Positions 36,827-45,814 are shown, numbered from the stretch's first letter. The stretch is 64,000 bases of DNA from JAMXLO01 sp963749575 (GCA_963749575.1 CAVVNM010000008.1:124001-188000); one strand, 5' to 3'. Notes: generated by a model not told the origin, from the sequence alone. Program-made: numbers and translations.

Positions 36827-37049
36827 CCTCCCGCCCGCCGCGATGGTAGCTGAATGGCCGGCTGCCGGCACGTTCGAATTGTTCGCGCGTGACATCGTCA
36901 ACCCGCAGGTACATCACATCGCGCACCAGCAGCGCGAACATTGCGCCGCTATGGAACAGTCCGACACCGCTGAACATGCGGCGCGGCGTGGCATCGAGTG
37001 GAGCGAGCAGGTCCAAGATGAAATCCTGGAAGCCGCGGCTGACCGCCAT
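36648..37049 (-). CDS. TfoX N-terminal domain protein
   Basis: About 133 residues: FILDLLAPLDATPRRMFSGVGLFHSGAMFALLVRDVMYLRVDD, then SYHRGGREVSLSAYYVVPEDLL and DELLQWSRDAVAAARRA. This is the stand-alone TfoX_N domain, common next to serA and of unknown function outside competence regulation. The final 25 residues are Arg-rich, unlike the family, and overlap the SGNH gene by 179 bases; a frameshift near the end may have extended the frame. It starts 3 bases after serA and is probably co-transcribed. Confidence 0.8.
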   Translation of the reverse strand: MAVSRGFQDFILDLLAPLDATPRRMFSGVGLFHSGAMFALLVRDVMYLRVDDVTREQFERAGSRPFSYHRGGREVSLSAYYVVPEDLLDRQDELLQWSRDAVAAARRAASSARPATSRSGVRRYRRKRNGGSG

Positions 37050-37052
37050 CGC

Positions 37053-38639
37053 TCAGAACGCCAGCGAGGTCGCCTGCACCACCAGCGGCAGGGTGCGCAC
37101 CATCGACAACACATCCTCCGACACTTCCTCATCCACCGACACCAGGCAGATGGCATCGCCGCCCTGATTGGCGCGGCCGAGATGGAAGGTCGCGATGTTG
37201 ATCCCCGCGCCCGCCAATGTCGCACCGAAGCGGCCGATGAAGCCCGGCTTGTCCTGATTGGTGACGTACAGCATGTGTGGCGCGAAGTCGGCCTCGACCT
37301 TGATGCCCTTGATCTCCACGATACGCGGCCGCGATCCGGCGAACAGCGTGCCGGCAACCGAACGTATCAGTTGGCCGGTCTCCACCGTGACACGCACCAG
37401 TGTCTGATATTCGCTGGGTCGATCATGCACCGTTTCCGCCACGTCGATGCCATGATCGCGCGCGGCGACCGGCGCATTCACCATGTTGACGCCTTCCATC
37501 ACCGGCGTCATCAGCCCGGCAAGCGCGGCGGCGCTCAGCGGACGCGTGTTCAACGCCGCAACATGGCCCTCATACTCGATCAGCACGCGGCGAATCACGC
37601 CTTCGCGCGTCTGCGTAAGCTGCCCGGCAAACGCACCTAGCAACCGGCACAGCTCCATATACGGCTTCAGCCGCGGCGCGTCCTCGGCTGAAACGGACGG
37701 CATGTTGATCGCATTCGCCACCGCACCGGTGAGCAGGAAATCGCTCATCTGATCGGCGATCTGCAACGCCACATTCTCCTGAGCTTCTGCTGTGGCGGCT
37801 CCGAGATGCGGTGTGCATACGACATTTTCCAGCGCAAACAGCGGCGATTGTGTCGCTGGTTCGGTATCGAACACGTCAAGCGCGGCGCCGGCGACGTGGC
37901 CCGCCTGGATCGCCTCGGCGAGCGCCGGTTCATCCACCAGGCCGCCGCGCGCGCAGTTGATGATGCGAACGCCGCACATCGTCTTCGCCAGCGCCTCACG
38001 CGAGAGGATGTTGCGCGTCGCATCGGTCAGCGGGGTGTGCAGCGTGATAATGTCGGCGCGTGCCAGCAGATCGTCGAGCTCCACCTTCTCCACGCCGAGA
38101 TCGAGCGCGCGCTTTTCGTTGAGGAAAGGGTCGTAGGCGAGTACCCGCATCTTTAAGCCTCTGGCACGGTCGGCGACGATCGAGCCGATGTTGCCGCAGC
38201 CGATCAGGCCGAGAGTCTTGCCGGTGAGCTCTACCCCCAGGAAGCGGTTCTTCTCCCACTTGCCCGCCTTGGTGGAAGCGGAGGCCTCGGGGATCTGTCG
38301 CGCCAGCGCGAACATCATGGCGATGGCGTGCTCGGCAGTGGTGATGGTATTGCCGTGCGGCGTGTTCATCACCACCACGCCGCGTGCGGTGGCGGAGCGG
38401 ATATCCACATTGTCCACACCGATGCCGGCACGGCCGACGACCTTGAGAGCGGTGGCGACGTCGAGTAGTTCGCGTGTGACCTTGGTGGCGGAGCGAACGG
38501 CGAGGCCGTCGTACTGGGCGATGATGGCGCGCAGCTCGGCCGGCGACAGGCCGGGCTTCAAGTCGACGTCGATGCCGCGGCGGCGGAAGATGTCCACCGC
38601 GGCAGGGGAGAGTTTGTCGCTGATCAGGACTTTGGGCAT
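37053..38639 (-). CDS. serA: D-3-phosphoglycerate dehydrogenase
   Basis: 528 residues, the long form. Start MPKVLISDKLSPAAVDIF at ATG 38639; the NAD-binding domain has LGLIGCGNIGSIVADRA and the catalytic Arg/Glu/His set is in NCARGGLVDEPALAEA and PHLGAATAEAQENVA. An intervening substrate-binding (ASB) domain about residues 320-450 precedes a C-terminal ACT domain (MLYVTNQDKPGFIGRFGATL) that usually binds serine for feedback control. Follows serC on the same strand across a spacer with a hairpin. Confidence 0.97.
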   Translation of the reverse strand: MPKVLISDKLSPAAVDIFRRRGIDVDLKPGLSPAELRAIIAQYDGLAVRSATKVTRELLDVATALKVVGRAGIGVDNVDIRSATARGVVVMNTPHGNTITTAEHAIAMMFALARQIPEASASTKAGKWEKNRFLGVELTGKTLGLIGCGNIGSIVADRARGLKMRVLAYDPFLNEKRALDLGVEKVELDDLLARADIITLHTPLTDATRNILSREALAKTMCGVRIINCARGGLVDEPALAEAIQAGHVAGAALDVFDTEPATQSPLFALENVVCTPHLGAATAEAQENVALQIADQMSDFLLTGAVANAINMPSVSAEDAPRLKPYMELCRLLGAFAGQLTQTREGVIRRVLIEYEGHVAALNTRPLSAAALAGLMTPVMEGVNMVNAPVAARDHGIDVAETVHDRPSEYQTLVRVTVETGQLIRSVAGTLFAGSRPRIVEIKGIKVEADFAPHMLYVTNQDKPGFIGRFGATLAGAGINIATFHLGRANQGGDAICLVSVDEEVSEDVLSMVRTLPLVVQATSLAF

Positions 38640-38673
38640 TCGAATACTCGCTGATTGATATGTCCCCGCCACC

Positions 38674-38710
38674 CCCCAACCCTCTCCCGCGCAGCTATGG
38701 AGGGTTGGGG
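38674..38710. repeat. palindromic repeat between serC and serA
   Basis: CCCCAACCCTC (38674-38684) and GAGGGTTGGGG (38700-38710) are perfect 11-base arms around a 15-base loop. It resembles the GGGTTGGGG-type extragenic palindromes seen in several proteobacteria. It could terminate or attenuate serC transcription; there is no T tract. Confidence 0.6.
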
Positions 38711-38723
38711 AGGGGTGCCGCTG

Positions 38724-39876
38724 TCATTCCGCCGCCTTCGCGTGTGCCGGCTCCGGTGCGACAACGTCATGCGCCCAGTCAAGCCACGGCAGCAGCAATT
38801 CGATATCCGCTGCCTCCACCGTGGCACCGCCCCAGATGCGCAGCCCCGGCGGCGCGTCGCGATATGCCGCGATGTCGTACGCGATGCCTTCCTTCTCGAG
38901 TACCGCCGCGATCCGCTTTGCGGCATCCGGCACTGCCAGCTTCAGACAGATCGACGTGCACGACCGCGTCGCCGCATCCTCAGCCAGAAAATCCGCCCAG
39001 TCCGTGCGCACCACCCAGCGTGCGATCGCGGCGAGATTGGCCTCGGACCGTGCAACCAGCCCATCGAGCCCGCCGATCGACTCGGCCCAGCGCAACCCGT
39101 CCAACGCATCCTCGACGCACAGCATCGACGGCGTGTTGATCGTTTCGCCTTTGAAAATGCCCTCGATCAGCTTGCCGCCCGACGTCAGTCGGAAGATCTT
39201 CGGCAACGGCCACGCCGGCTGGTAGCTCACCAGCCGCTCCACCGCGCGCGGCGATAGCGCCAGCATGCCGTGTGCCGCCTCGCCCCCCAGCACCTTCTGC
39301 CAGGACCAGGTGACGACATCGAGCCGGTCCCACGCCAGCCGCATCGCGAACGCCGCGGACGTGGCGTCGCAGATCGTCAGCCCCTGTCGGTCGCGCGCGA
39401 TCCAGTCACCGTTCGTCACCCGCACACCGGACGTCGTGCCGTTCCACGGAAACACCACGTCGTGGCCGAAATCGACCGAGCCGAGGTCGGGCAACCGGCC
39501 GTACGGCGCCGACAGGTACACGGGCATAGTCAAGCCGAAGCTGCTTCACCACGTCGGTGGCCCAACCCTCGCCAAAGCTCTCGAACGCCAGCACATCGAC
39601 GCCCCGCGCGCCGAGCAGCGACCACAGCGCCATCTCGACCGCGCCAGTGTCCGAGGCGGGAACGATACCCAGCCGCCAATCCGCCGGCATGCCGAGGATC
39701 TCGCGCGAACGCTCGATCACTTCCGCGAGGCGCGCCTTCGGCTCGCCGGCACGATGGCTGCGGCCCAACTTGGCGCCAGACAGTGCATCCAGCGCAAAGC
39801 CGGGACGCTTGGCGCAAGGGCCAGAGGAAAAATTGGGATTGCCCGGACGCCTGTCCGGCTTCGGCGCGATCGCCAT
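38724..39876 (-). pseudogene. serC: phosphoserine aminotransferase, one frameshift
   Basis: Frame 1 from ATG 39876 (GGGAGAG upstream): NPNFSSGPCAKRPGF, RSREILGMPADWRLGIVPASDTGA, AFESFGEGWATDVVKQL. Near 39525 the sense moves one base to LSAPYGRLPDLGSVD, DVVFPWNGTTSGVRV, TWSWQKVLGGEAAHGML with the PLP lysine, ending at 38724. Together this is a full SerC of the shorter, alphaproteobacterial/methanogen type. The enzyme turns 3-phosphohydroxypyruvate into phosphoserine and is normally required for serine and PLP synthesis, so a sequence error is more likely than a dead gene. Confidence 0.85.
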
Positions 39877-39990
39877 GTGCAGCTCTCCCTTTCAGAAGAG
39901 AAGCGCCCCGGTGGGGGGGCGTGACCCGGCGCGGCGTATAGCGGCTTGGACCGCGCCGCGTCAACGACGGTGTCGCGCGGCTGGTGCCGA

Positions 39991-40459
39991 CTACTTGGTG
40001 GGACCGTCCACCTGCTTCTGGATCGCCTTGGAAATCACGTAACTACCACCGCTAATGCCAATCAGGCCCAGGACATTGGTCGGAATATCGGGCAACTTGA
40101 AATTGCCCGCCTTGATAGCCTCGGCGAGCCCGGACTTGATCGCATCGTCGTTGGTCAGCATCCATGCCACCACAAGAAAATAGGCGGACGCGATGACGAA
40201 GCTGAAGAGGATGAACTGAAAGCGCGAGGTACTGGCGTGGCCGTTGTCGTCCGAGATGAGGAACTGCAGGTCGATCCGGCCGCTCAGCATGCGCGCAAGC
40301 ACGATCGCGGCGAACAGGCCGATGATATAGCCGACCAGCACGGCAAAGCTGCCGCTGACGCCCCTGCCCAGCGTCCACACCAGCGCGACGCCGCCGAGCA
40401 CGATGGCGATGAAGCCCGCCCAGTTCCAGCCAGTACCTCGTGTCGTTGCCGTTGGCCAT
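39991..40459 (-). pseudogene. small membrane protein A (three helices), one frameshift near its start
   Basis: ATG 40459 gives MANGNDTRYWLEL and then leaves frame; after one base the sense continues WNWAGFIAIVLGGVALVWTL, FAVLVGYIIGLFAAIVLARM, FILFSFVIASAYFLVVAWML and ends LPDIPTNVLGLIGISGGSYVISKAIQKQ. Three membrane helices, then a soluble tail. The tail motif LPDIPT-x-x-L-x-L-x-G-x-S-x-x-x-Y-x-x-x-K is shared with the next gene upstream. Family function unknown. Confidence 0.6.
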
Positions 40460-40477
40460 CTTGTCCTCCCGTTGCGC

Positions 40478-40816
40478 TTATCGATCCGGCGGCCGCGATG
40501 TGAACCATCCCAGCAGGGATGCGCCCTTGCCTCCCAGGTAGATCGCATGACTGCCGCCGAGCAGCACGAGTTGTTCGGTCGGAATGTCAGGCAGACTGGA
40601 AAAGTCGTGCCAGTCGGATAGCCGGCTGAGATACGCGAAGGCTACCGTCACACTCGCCAGCAGCATCTGCAGTCGTGCAGCACTGAACGTGCGGCTGCCG
40701 GGATCGACCAGCAGCCCGCGCATGTTGATCCGGCCGGTCAGCATCTGGAACACGACGATGAATGCGGCGGCCGCAAGGAAAAGCCTGATTTCCAATGTGA
40801 TCAGGGAAGTCGCCAA
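40478..40816 (-). CDS. small membrane protein B, paralogous to protein A
   Basis: 112 residues starting at TTG 40816 (no ATG in frame). One clear helix (IRLFLAAAAFIVVFQML), a basic loop (GRINMRGLLVD) matching GRIDLQFLISD of protein A, a second helix (LQMLLASVTVAFAYL), and the tail LPDIPTEQLVLLGGSHAIYLGGK. Nineteen bases separate it from protein A, so the pair is probably one transcript and perhaps a hetero-complex. No function can be assigned. Confidence 0.6.
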   Translation of the reverse strand: MATSLITLEIRLFLAAAAFIVVFQMLTGRINMRGLLVDPGSRTFSAARLQMLLASVTVAFAYLSRLSDWHDFSSLPDIPTEQLVLLGGSHAIYLGGKGASLLGWFTSRPPDR

Positions 40817-40894
40817 GCACCGGGTCCCGCTGTCACCTCAGGATGCATCTAGCGGCGGAACTATATTCTGTAAAGATAATAACTTCGCCCGCCG

Positions 40895-41698
40895 TCAATC
40901 GTCGATCAGCCGGCGCAGATGAGCGGCCGGGTCCGCCAGGAACGCACGCGTCACCCTGACATGATCGAGCTCGCTCCACGCAGTCGGCCGCAATCGCCCG
41001 TCGGCGGTCAACAGGATCGTCGCATCCGGCAGCGCAATCAGCATTGGCGAATGCGTGGCGATCACGAACTGGCAGCCTTGCGCACCCGATCGGCCAGCAG
41101 TGCGATCAGCGCCAGCACCCGCATCGCCGACAGCTGCGTCCCCGGTTCGTCGAGGAAGTCCGGACCGTTCGGCACCAGCCGCGTCTGGCGCAGCGCGAGC
41201 AACGTCTCGCCGTGCGAACGTGCGTCGGGATTGGCGCCGTAGCGCAGCGCCAGCGCCCCGCGCTGGCCACGTGCCACAGCGGTCGCGCGGTCCCGGCCAG
41301 GGCCTTCCGGCAGCTTCGTCAGCTCCCGCTTGATCTCGCCGGGTTCGGCGCTATCCGCGGCCGGCCGGCCGGTGTAACCGAACACGTCCTCGACGCGCAG
41401 GAACAGCCGCGCGTGCGCGTGGCGACGGCGGACGAACACTAAGCCGGCCGAGATCGCGCGCCGCCTGTAGCGTGGGGTCGCGCTTCAGATCAGGTGCGCC
41501 GGCGGCAATCCCCGCCATGCCGGCGGCGATGCCTTCCAACAGCGATGACTTGCCGCTGCCGTTCTCACCCGCAAGGAACGTGACCGGTGTATTGAATGCC
41601 AGCGTCTCCAGGTCGCGCACCAGCGGTAGTGTCCAGGGGAACCGCTCGCTGTCGATCGCGGCGTCACGCCGCCGGCGCAGGGCTGACAGGAATATCAT
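40895..41698 (-). pseudogene. AAA/ABC-type ATPase, two frameshifts
   Basis: Frame 1: MIFLSALRRRRDA, then PVTFLAGENGSGKSSLLEGIAAG (Walker A, about residues 41-50). Frame 2 after about 41430: LRVEDVFGYTGRP, RSHGETLLAL (signature region), FLDEPGTQLSAMRVLALIALL (Walker B with DEP). Frame 3 after about 41070: FVIATHSPMLIALPDATILL (H-loop) to stop 40895-40897. Together a complete stand-alone AAA_21/RecF-like ATPase of about 265 residues. Divergent from the Nudix-HTH gene. Such ATPases act alone or with nucleases; no partner is visible. Confidence 0.75.
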
Positions 41699-41806
41699 GC
41701 AGGTTCAGCTCAATGGTACCAGAAGCGGAGTACGTCACGATTCGTCATTGGCGCGCCGGCGGCTCGCGTGCGATGAGGGATCGGGTTCTCCGGCACAGCG
41801 AATCGC

Positions 41807-42721
41807 ATGGACGAGGTCCGCACGCGGCGCAAGGCGGCGCCGGTCTCCCCGGCGGAGGCCGCGGCCGAACTGATCGCGGTGATCGTTGCGGTCACCGACG
41901 GCGAGCCGCGCGTGCTCACCATCGACGATGGCCAGGCGCTGCCGTCGGGGCCGTTCGAGCTCACCCACCGGTCGTTGCAGTCCGGCATGCGCTCCTGGGT
42001 CGAGCGGCAGACCCACCACCCGCTGGGCTATGTCGAGCAGCTCTACACGTTCGCCGACCGCGACCGGACGCGGACCGGACAGCGGATGGTGTCGATCAGC
42101 TATCTCGGCCTGACCCGGGAGGCACTCGCCGCTGGCGAGCCTGGCGTGGGCTGGCAAAGCTGGTATCGCTATTTCCCGTGGGAGGATCGGCGCGGCGGAA
42201 CATCCGCGGCAGCCGAGCCGGTGGCCGCGCAACTACGGGGTTGGGCCAACAGTGTGGCACGGCAGCGACGAGTTGCCATCACGTTTGGCCATGACGGCCG
42301 CGCATGGAACGAAGAGCTGATACTCCAGCGTTATGAGCTGCTATGGGAAGCGGGGCTGGTGCCGGAAGCGCGGCAATCAAGCGAGTCGGTTGCAGGTGAG
42401 CCGATGACGCACGACCATCGCCGCATCCTCGCCACCGGCATCGCGCGGCTGCGCGCCAAGATCAAATACCGCCCCGTAGTGTTCGAGCTGATGCCGCCAC
42501 ACTTCACGCTGCTGCAATTGCAGCGGGCGGTCGAGGCGCTGGCGGGGCGGCGACTGCACAAGCAGAACTTCCGCCGGCTGATCGAGCAGCAGGACCTGGT
42601 CGAGGAGACCGGCGACATTGCCACCGAGACCCGTGGCCGGCCAGCGAAGCTGTTCCGCTTCCGTCGCGACGTGGTCGCGGAACGGGCGGTCGCCGGGAGC
42701 AAGCTGCCGATGGCGCGATAG
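41807..42721 (+). CDS. Nudix-HTH transcriptional regulator of NAD synthesis (NrtR/NadQ-like)
   Basis: 304 residues. Residues about 15-160 form a Nudix-like domain (ELIAVIVAVTDGEPRVLTI, HPLGYVEQLYTFADRDR), without an obvious full GX5EX7REUXEEXGU box, so probably ligand-binding rather than hydrolytic. The C-terminal part is a winged helix (FELMPPHFTLLQLQRAVEALAGRRLHKQNFRRLI, then GRPAKLFRF), the hallmark of NrtR-type repressors. Location 0.9 kb upstream of nadA, whose promoter carries two identical-format palindromes, supports a role in NAD control. Confidence 0.8.
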   Translation: MDEVRTRRKAAPVSPAEAAAELIAVIVAVTDGEPRVLTIDDGQALPSGPFELTHRSLQSGMRSWVERQTHHPLGYVEQLYTFADRDRTRTGQRMVSISYLGLTREALAAGEPGVGWQSWYRYFPWEDRRGGTSAAAEPVAAQLRGWANSVARQRRVAITFGHDGRAWNEELILQRYELLWEAGLVPEARQSSESVAGEPMTHDHRRILATGIARLRAKIKYRPVVFELMPPHFTLLQLQRAVEALAGRRLHKQNFRRLIEQQDLVEETGDIATETRGRPAKLFRFRRDVVAERAVAGSKLPMAR

Positions 42722-42779
42722 TCCGATCTCATTGCCCACTGTCGGCTGGATCACACGCGACAGACCGGCAGCACGCGCA

Positions 42780-43319
42780 CTACAGCAGTTGCACCGTCCG
42801 GACGGTGAACGCTCGCCTGATCAGCTCCTTGTTCCGATCGTTGATGCGGTTCGGCGGATCGGACAGAACTGGGATTGAAGCAGCCAGACCGCCTCCACCC
42901 CAGTCGCCGTGAACCTCCGCCCCCCGCACCATGGGAAACTGGTTGTGGAACAGTTCGTGCAGGATCAGTTTCGCGTAACTCAATCCCCTGAACGGGGTTC
43001 GGCTGCTACTGTCCGGAAACTTGTAGACCTCGCTACCGGACCTCGTACGGTCAGGTTCGGTGTGCCCGCCGGCATCCGGGCTGATGCGCGCGTGCGGCCA
43101 AAACCGGAGCAGGTAGGAATTCGCGGGGGTCTTGTCCGCGACGAAATGCACGACGTAGTTGTCGATGTCCGCTCCCGTTCCCCATGATACGGCGACCTGC
43201 AATCCGGTGCCGTCGAACGCCTCGTCGAACAAGGACTGTGTGTCCCGCTGTATGGCCTGTAGAATGCTGGACGAGGTGCCATCGGTGTGGTCCACGAGCT
43301 TGGCGGTGTAGTTGGCCAT
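42780..43319 (-). CDS. putative zinc metalloprotease-like protein (HELFH motif)
   Basis: 179 residues, no signal peptide. The only recognisable signature is KLILHELFHNQFP near residue 115, an HExxH zinc site in a helix; sequence on both sides (VAVSWGTGADIDNYVVHFV, YKFPDSSSRTPF) is not recognised. AAAGGAGA precedes ATG 43319. Could be a stand-alone minigluzincin-type peptidase or an inactive relative. It sits between the Nudix regulator and nadA on the opposite strand and is probably unrelated to them. Confidence 0.65.
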   Translation of the reverse strand: MANYTAKLVDHTDGTSSSILQAIQRDTQSLFDEAFDGTGLQVAVSWGTGADIDNYVVHFVADKTPANSYLLRFWPHARISPDAGGHTEPDRTRSGSEVYKFPDSSSRTPFRGLSYAKLILHELFHNQFPMVRGAEVHGDWGGGGLAASIPVLSDPPNRINDRNKELIRRAFTVRTVQLL

Positions 43320-43571
43320 CCAGGTCTCCTTTCCTTGGCAAAGGCTATCGCGGGCTCATAGCCGCCTGTGGCTGGCAAGCGAGCCCATCTGTACCGGCAA
43401 TCGGACCGGCCGCTGTGAAGGACGCCACAGTTGGCGCGCATTACCGACCGCCCCCGAGTAGCTCGTGCGAAACTCTGCGCTCCCGCAGGCCGGAGTTTCG
43501 GCCACACAACCTTTTGCGATCCCCGCAGGACCTGGGCTGACCTCGGCGTCAGATTCCGGCTGTCGCGACCC

Positions 43572-43630
43572 TTGACATCCTTATGCTCATCACTAGCATA
43601 AGACCATCAAATGCTCAGATGGAGCATAAG
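43572..43630 (+). promoter_or_regulatory. nadA promoter with two palindromic operators
   Basis: TTGACA at 43572-43577 and TAGCAT at 43594-43599 (16-base spacer) form a plausible promoter. Operator 1 is CTTATGCT-N7-AGCATAAG (43580-43602), covering the -10; operator 2 is ATGCT-N7-AGCAT within ATGCTCAGATGGAGCATAAG (43611-43630), just before the ribosome site. Both share ATGCT-N7-AGCAT with identical spacing, typical of two dimer sites for one repressor. Confidence 0.75.
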
Positions 43631-43642
43631 GGAGAAGTCCGG

Positions 43643-44626
43643 ATGTCATACGCTGAAACCCTTGCCCGCACCGCACCGCTGTATGACCGGGTGAAGGCGT
43701 TCATCCCGCCGATGGAGTGGCCGGTGTTCGCCGACGACATCGACGCCATCCTGGCGCTGAAGCGCCGGCGCAACGCGGTGATCCTGGCGCACAATTATCA
43801 GACGCCCGAGATCTTCCACTGCGTCGCCGACATCGTGGGTGACAGCCTGGCGCTCGCCCGCGAGGCGATGAAGGTGGACGCCGATGTGATCGTGCTCGCC
43901 GGCGTGCACTTCATGGCCGAGACCGCGAAAATGCTGAATCCGGCGAAGACCGTGCTGATCCCCGACCTGCGCGCCGGCTGCTCGCTGGCGGAATCGATCA
44001 CCGCTGCCGATGTGCGCCTGCTGCGCGAGCGCTATCCCGGCGTGCCGGTGGTGACCTACGTGAATACGTCAGCGGCGGTGAAGGCAGAGTCCGACATCTG
44101 CTGCACCTCGGGCAACGCCCGCAAAGTGATCGAATCGCTGGGTGTCGAGCGCGTGATCATGCTGCCCGACGAATACCTGGCACAGAACATCGCCGCGCAG
44201 ACCGGGGTGAAGATCATCACCTGGGCCGGCCACTGCGAGGTGCACGAGCGCTTCACCGCGGCGCAGATCCGCGAACTGCGCGCGGAGAACCCGGGCGTGA
44301 TTGTACTGGCGCATCCGGAGTGCCCGCCGGAGGTGGTGGCCGAGGCGGACTATGCCGGCTCGACCGCCGACATGGCGGCCTATGTCGGGAGGGAGAAGCC
44401 GGCGCGGGTGGTGCTGATCACCGAGTGCTCGATGGCCGACAACGTGTCGGTGCATCACCCGGACGTCCAGTTCGTCCGGCCGTGCAACCTGTGCCCACAC
44501 ATGAAGCGCATCACGCTGGCCAACATCCGTTCGGCGCTGGAGGAGATGCGCTACGAGGTGACGATCGATCCGGGGGTGGCCGTGCGCGCGCGCCAGGCGG
44601 TCGAGCGCATGCTGGAAGTGCGATGA
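43643..44626 (+). CDS. nadA: quinolinate synthase
   Basis: 327 residues. LAHNYQTPEIFHCVADIVGDSLALA, VLAGVHFMAETAKMLNP, RAGCSLAESI, CCTSGNA, LAHPECPPEV and the last CNLCPHMKRITL give the three cluster cysteines and the substrate-binding motifs of NadA. It condenses iminoaspartate with dihydroxyacetone phosphate. ATG 43643 follows GGGAG with good spacing; the longer frame starting at 43583 would run through the operators. It is followed by nadC; nadB is not between them. Confidence 0.96.
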   Translation: MSYAETLARTAPLYDRVKAFIPPMEWPVFADDIDAILALKRRRNAVILAHNYQTPEIFHCVADIVGDSLALAREAMKVDADVIVLAGVHFMAETAKMLNPAKTVLIPDLRAGCSLAESITAADVRLLRERYPGVPVVTYVNTSAAVKAESDICCTSGNARKVIESLGVERVIMLPDEYLAQNIAAQTGVKIITWAGHCEVHERFTAAQIRELRAENPGVIVLAHPECPPEVVAEADYAGSTADMAAYVGREKPARVVLITECSMADNVSVHHPDVQFVRPCNLCPHMKRITLANIRSALEEMRYEVTIDPGVAVRARQAVERMLEVR

Positions 44627-44636
44627 CCCCCGCTTC

Positions 44637-44692
44637 ACCTTGCCCGCTTGCGGGAGGGGGCGGCGAGTAGCGCCGCCGGGTGAGGGTGCCAC
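44637..44692. repeat. REP-like palindromes in the nadA-nadC spacer
   Basis: CCCGC-TT-GCGGG (within 44642-44653) followed by GGCGGCG-AGTAG-CGCCGCC (within 44660-44679). These stacked GC palindromes resemble extragenic repetitive elements and share the CCCGC/GCGGG core with the insertion at 7281-7311. Confidence 0.5.
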
Positions 44693-44751
44693 TGCTTTGG
44701 AGCACGACATGAAATCAGCCCCCACTTCCCGCCATCATCATCGAGCCTTCG

Positions 44752-45561
44752 GTGCGCGCCGCGCTGTTGGAGGACCTCGGCCGCGCCGGCGATCTGACGA
44801 CGGACGCGATCGTGCCGGCGGGGGCGCACACCGAATGCGCGCTGATGGCACGCCAGCCAGGCGTGGTGGCGGGGTTGGATTTTGCGGTCACGGCGTTCCG
44901 GCTGATCGATCCGGCGATCGACGTCATCATCGAGCGCGGCGATGGCAGCCGGCTGGCACCGGGCGACCTGATCGCGGCGATCCGTGGGCCGGCGCGCGGC
45001 ATCCTGACGGCAGAACGTACGGCGCTGAATTTCCTGTGCCATCTCTCCGGCGTGGCGTCGGCGACGCGCGGCATCGTCGATGCGATCGTCGGCACAAACG
45101 CAAAGGTGGTGTGCACGCGCAAGACCATGCCCGGCCTACGAGCGGCGCAAAAATACGCGGTGCGGGTCGGCGGCGGTTCCAACCACCGGTTCGGCCTCGA
45201 TGACGCTGTGCTGATCAAGGACAACCACGTCGCGATCGCCGGCGGCGTGCGGGCCGCGGTGCAACGCGCGCGTGCCGGCGTCGGACATCTGGTGAAGATC
45301 GAGTTGGAGGTGGACACGCTGGCGCAGCTTCAGGAAGCGATGACGCTCGGGGTGGATGCGGTACTGCTCGACAACATGGCACCGGACATGCTGCGCCAGG
45401 CGGTCGAGATTGTGGGCGGGCATGCGATCACCGAGGCCTCCGGGCGCATCCGCCCCGACACCGCGCCGGCGATCGCTGCGTCGGGCGTCGATCTGTTGTC
45501 CGTCGGCTGGCTGACACACAGCGCGACAGTGGTGGATATCGGGCTGGATCATCGGGGGTAG
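44752..45561 (+). CDS. nadC: nicotinate-nucleotide pyrophosphorylase (quinolinate phosphoribosyltransferase)
   Basis: 269 residues from GTG 44752: RAALLEDLGRAGDLTTDAIVP, CHLSGVASATRGIVDA, CTRKTMPGLRAAQKYAV, GGGSNHRFGLDDAVLIKDNH, EASGRIRPDTAPAIAASGVDLLSVG. This is the full catalytic chain of NadC, which converts quinolinate to nicotinate mononucleotide. Relatives begin about 14 residues earlier; that part (LPAIIIEPS) is present but one base out of frame with ATG 44709, next to a run of five C. Either the GTG start is used or, more likely, the real start is 44709 and an indel is present. Confidence 0.9.
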   Translation: MRAALLEDLGRAGDLTTDAIVPAGAHTECALMARQPGVVAGLDFAVTAFRLIDPAIDVIIERGDGSRLAPGDLIAAIRGPARGILTAERTALNFLCHLSGVASATRGIVDAIVGTNAKVVCTRKTMPGLRAAQKYAVRVGGGSNHRFGLDDAVLIKDNHVAIAGGVRAAVQRARAGVGHLVKIELEVDTLAQLQEAMTLGVDAVLLDNMAPDMLRQAVEIVGGHAITEASGRIRPDTAPAIAASGVDLLSVGWLTHSATVVDIGLDHRG

Positions 45562-45814
45562 GCTGCGCGTAAGAGCGCTTGGCGTCCGTCGGATAGTTGG
45601 CAATCAGGCGACTGCCAGCAGCCATCTGAAAGTGCAGGCTGAGTAAGCCCCTGCTTCGTGCGAGTGGCGGCACGGAGCGACTGCACTGCCCAAGTGCAGG
45701 AGCCGGTGCTTTTTCCCGGCCCAGCAACGGAATACCGTGACTCTCAGCGCGTCTTTCTCCAAGCTGACCACCCCGCGCCAGGCTAGGGCGGTCGACTGCA
45801 ACAAAGGGGGATGC

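Noticed and set aside
38674..38710. Rho-independent terminator between serC and serA
   Set aside because: The stem is strong but lacks a T tract on either strand; better described as an extragenic palindrome.
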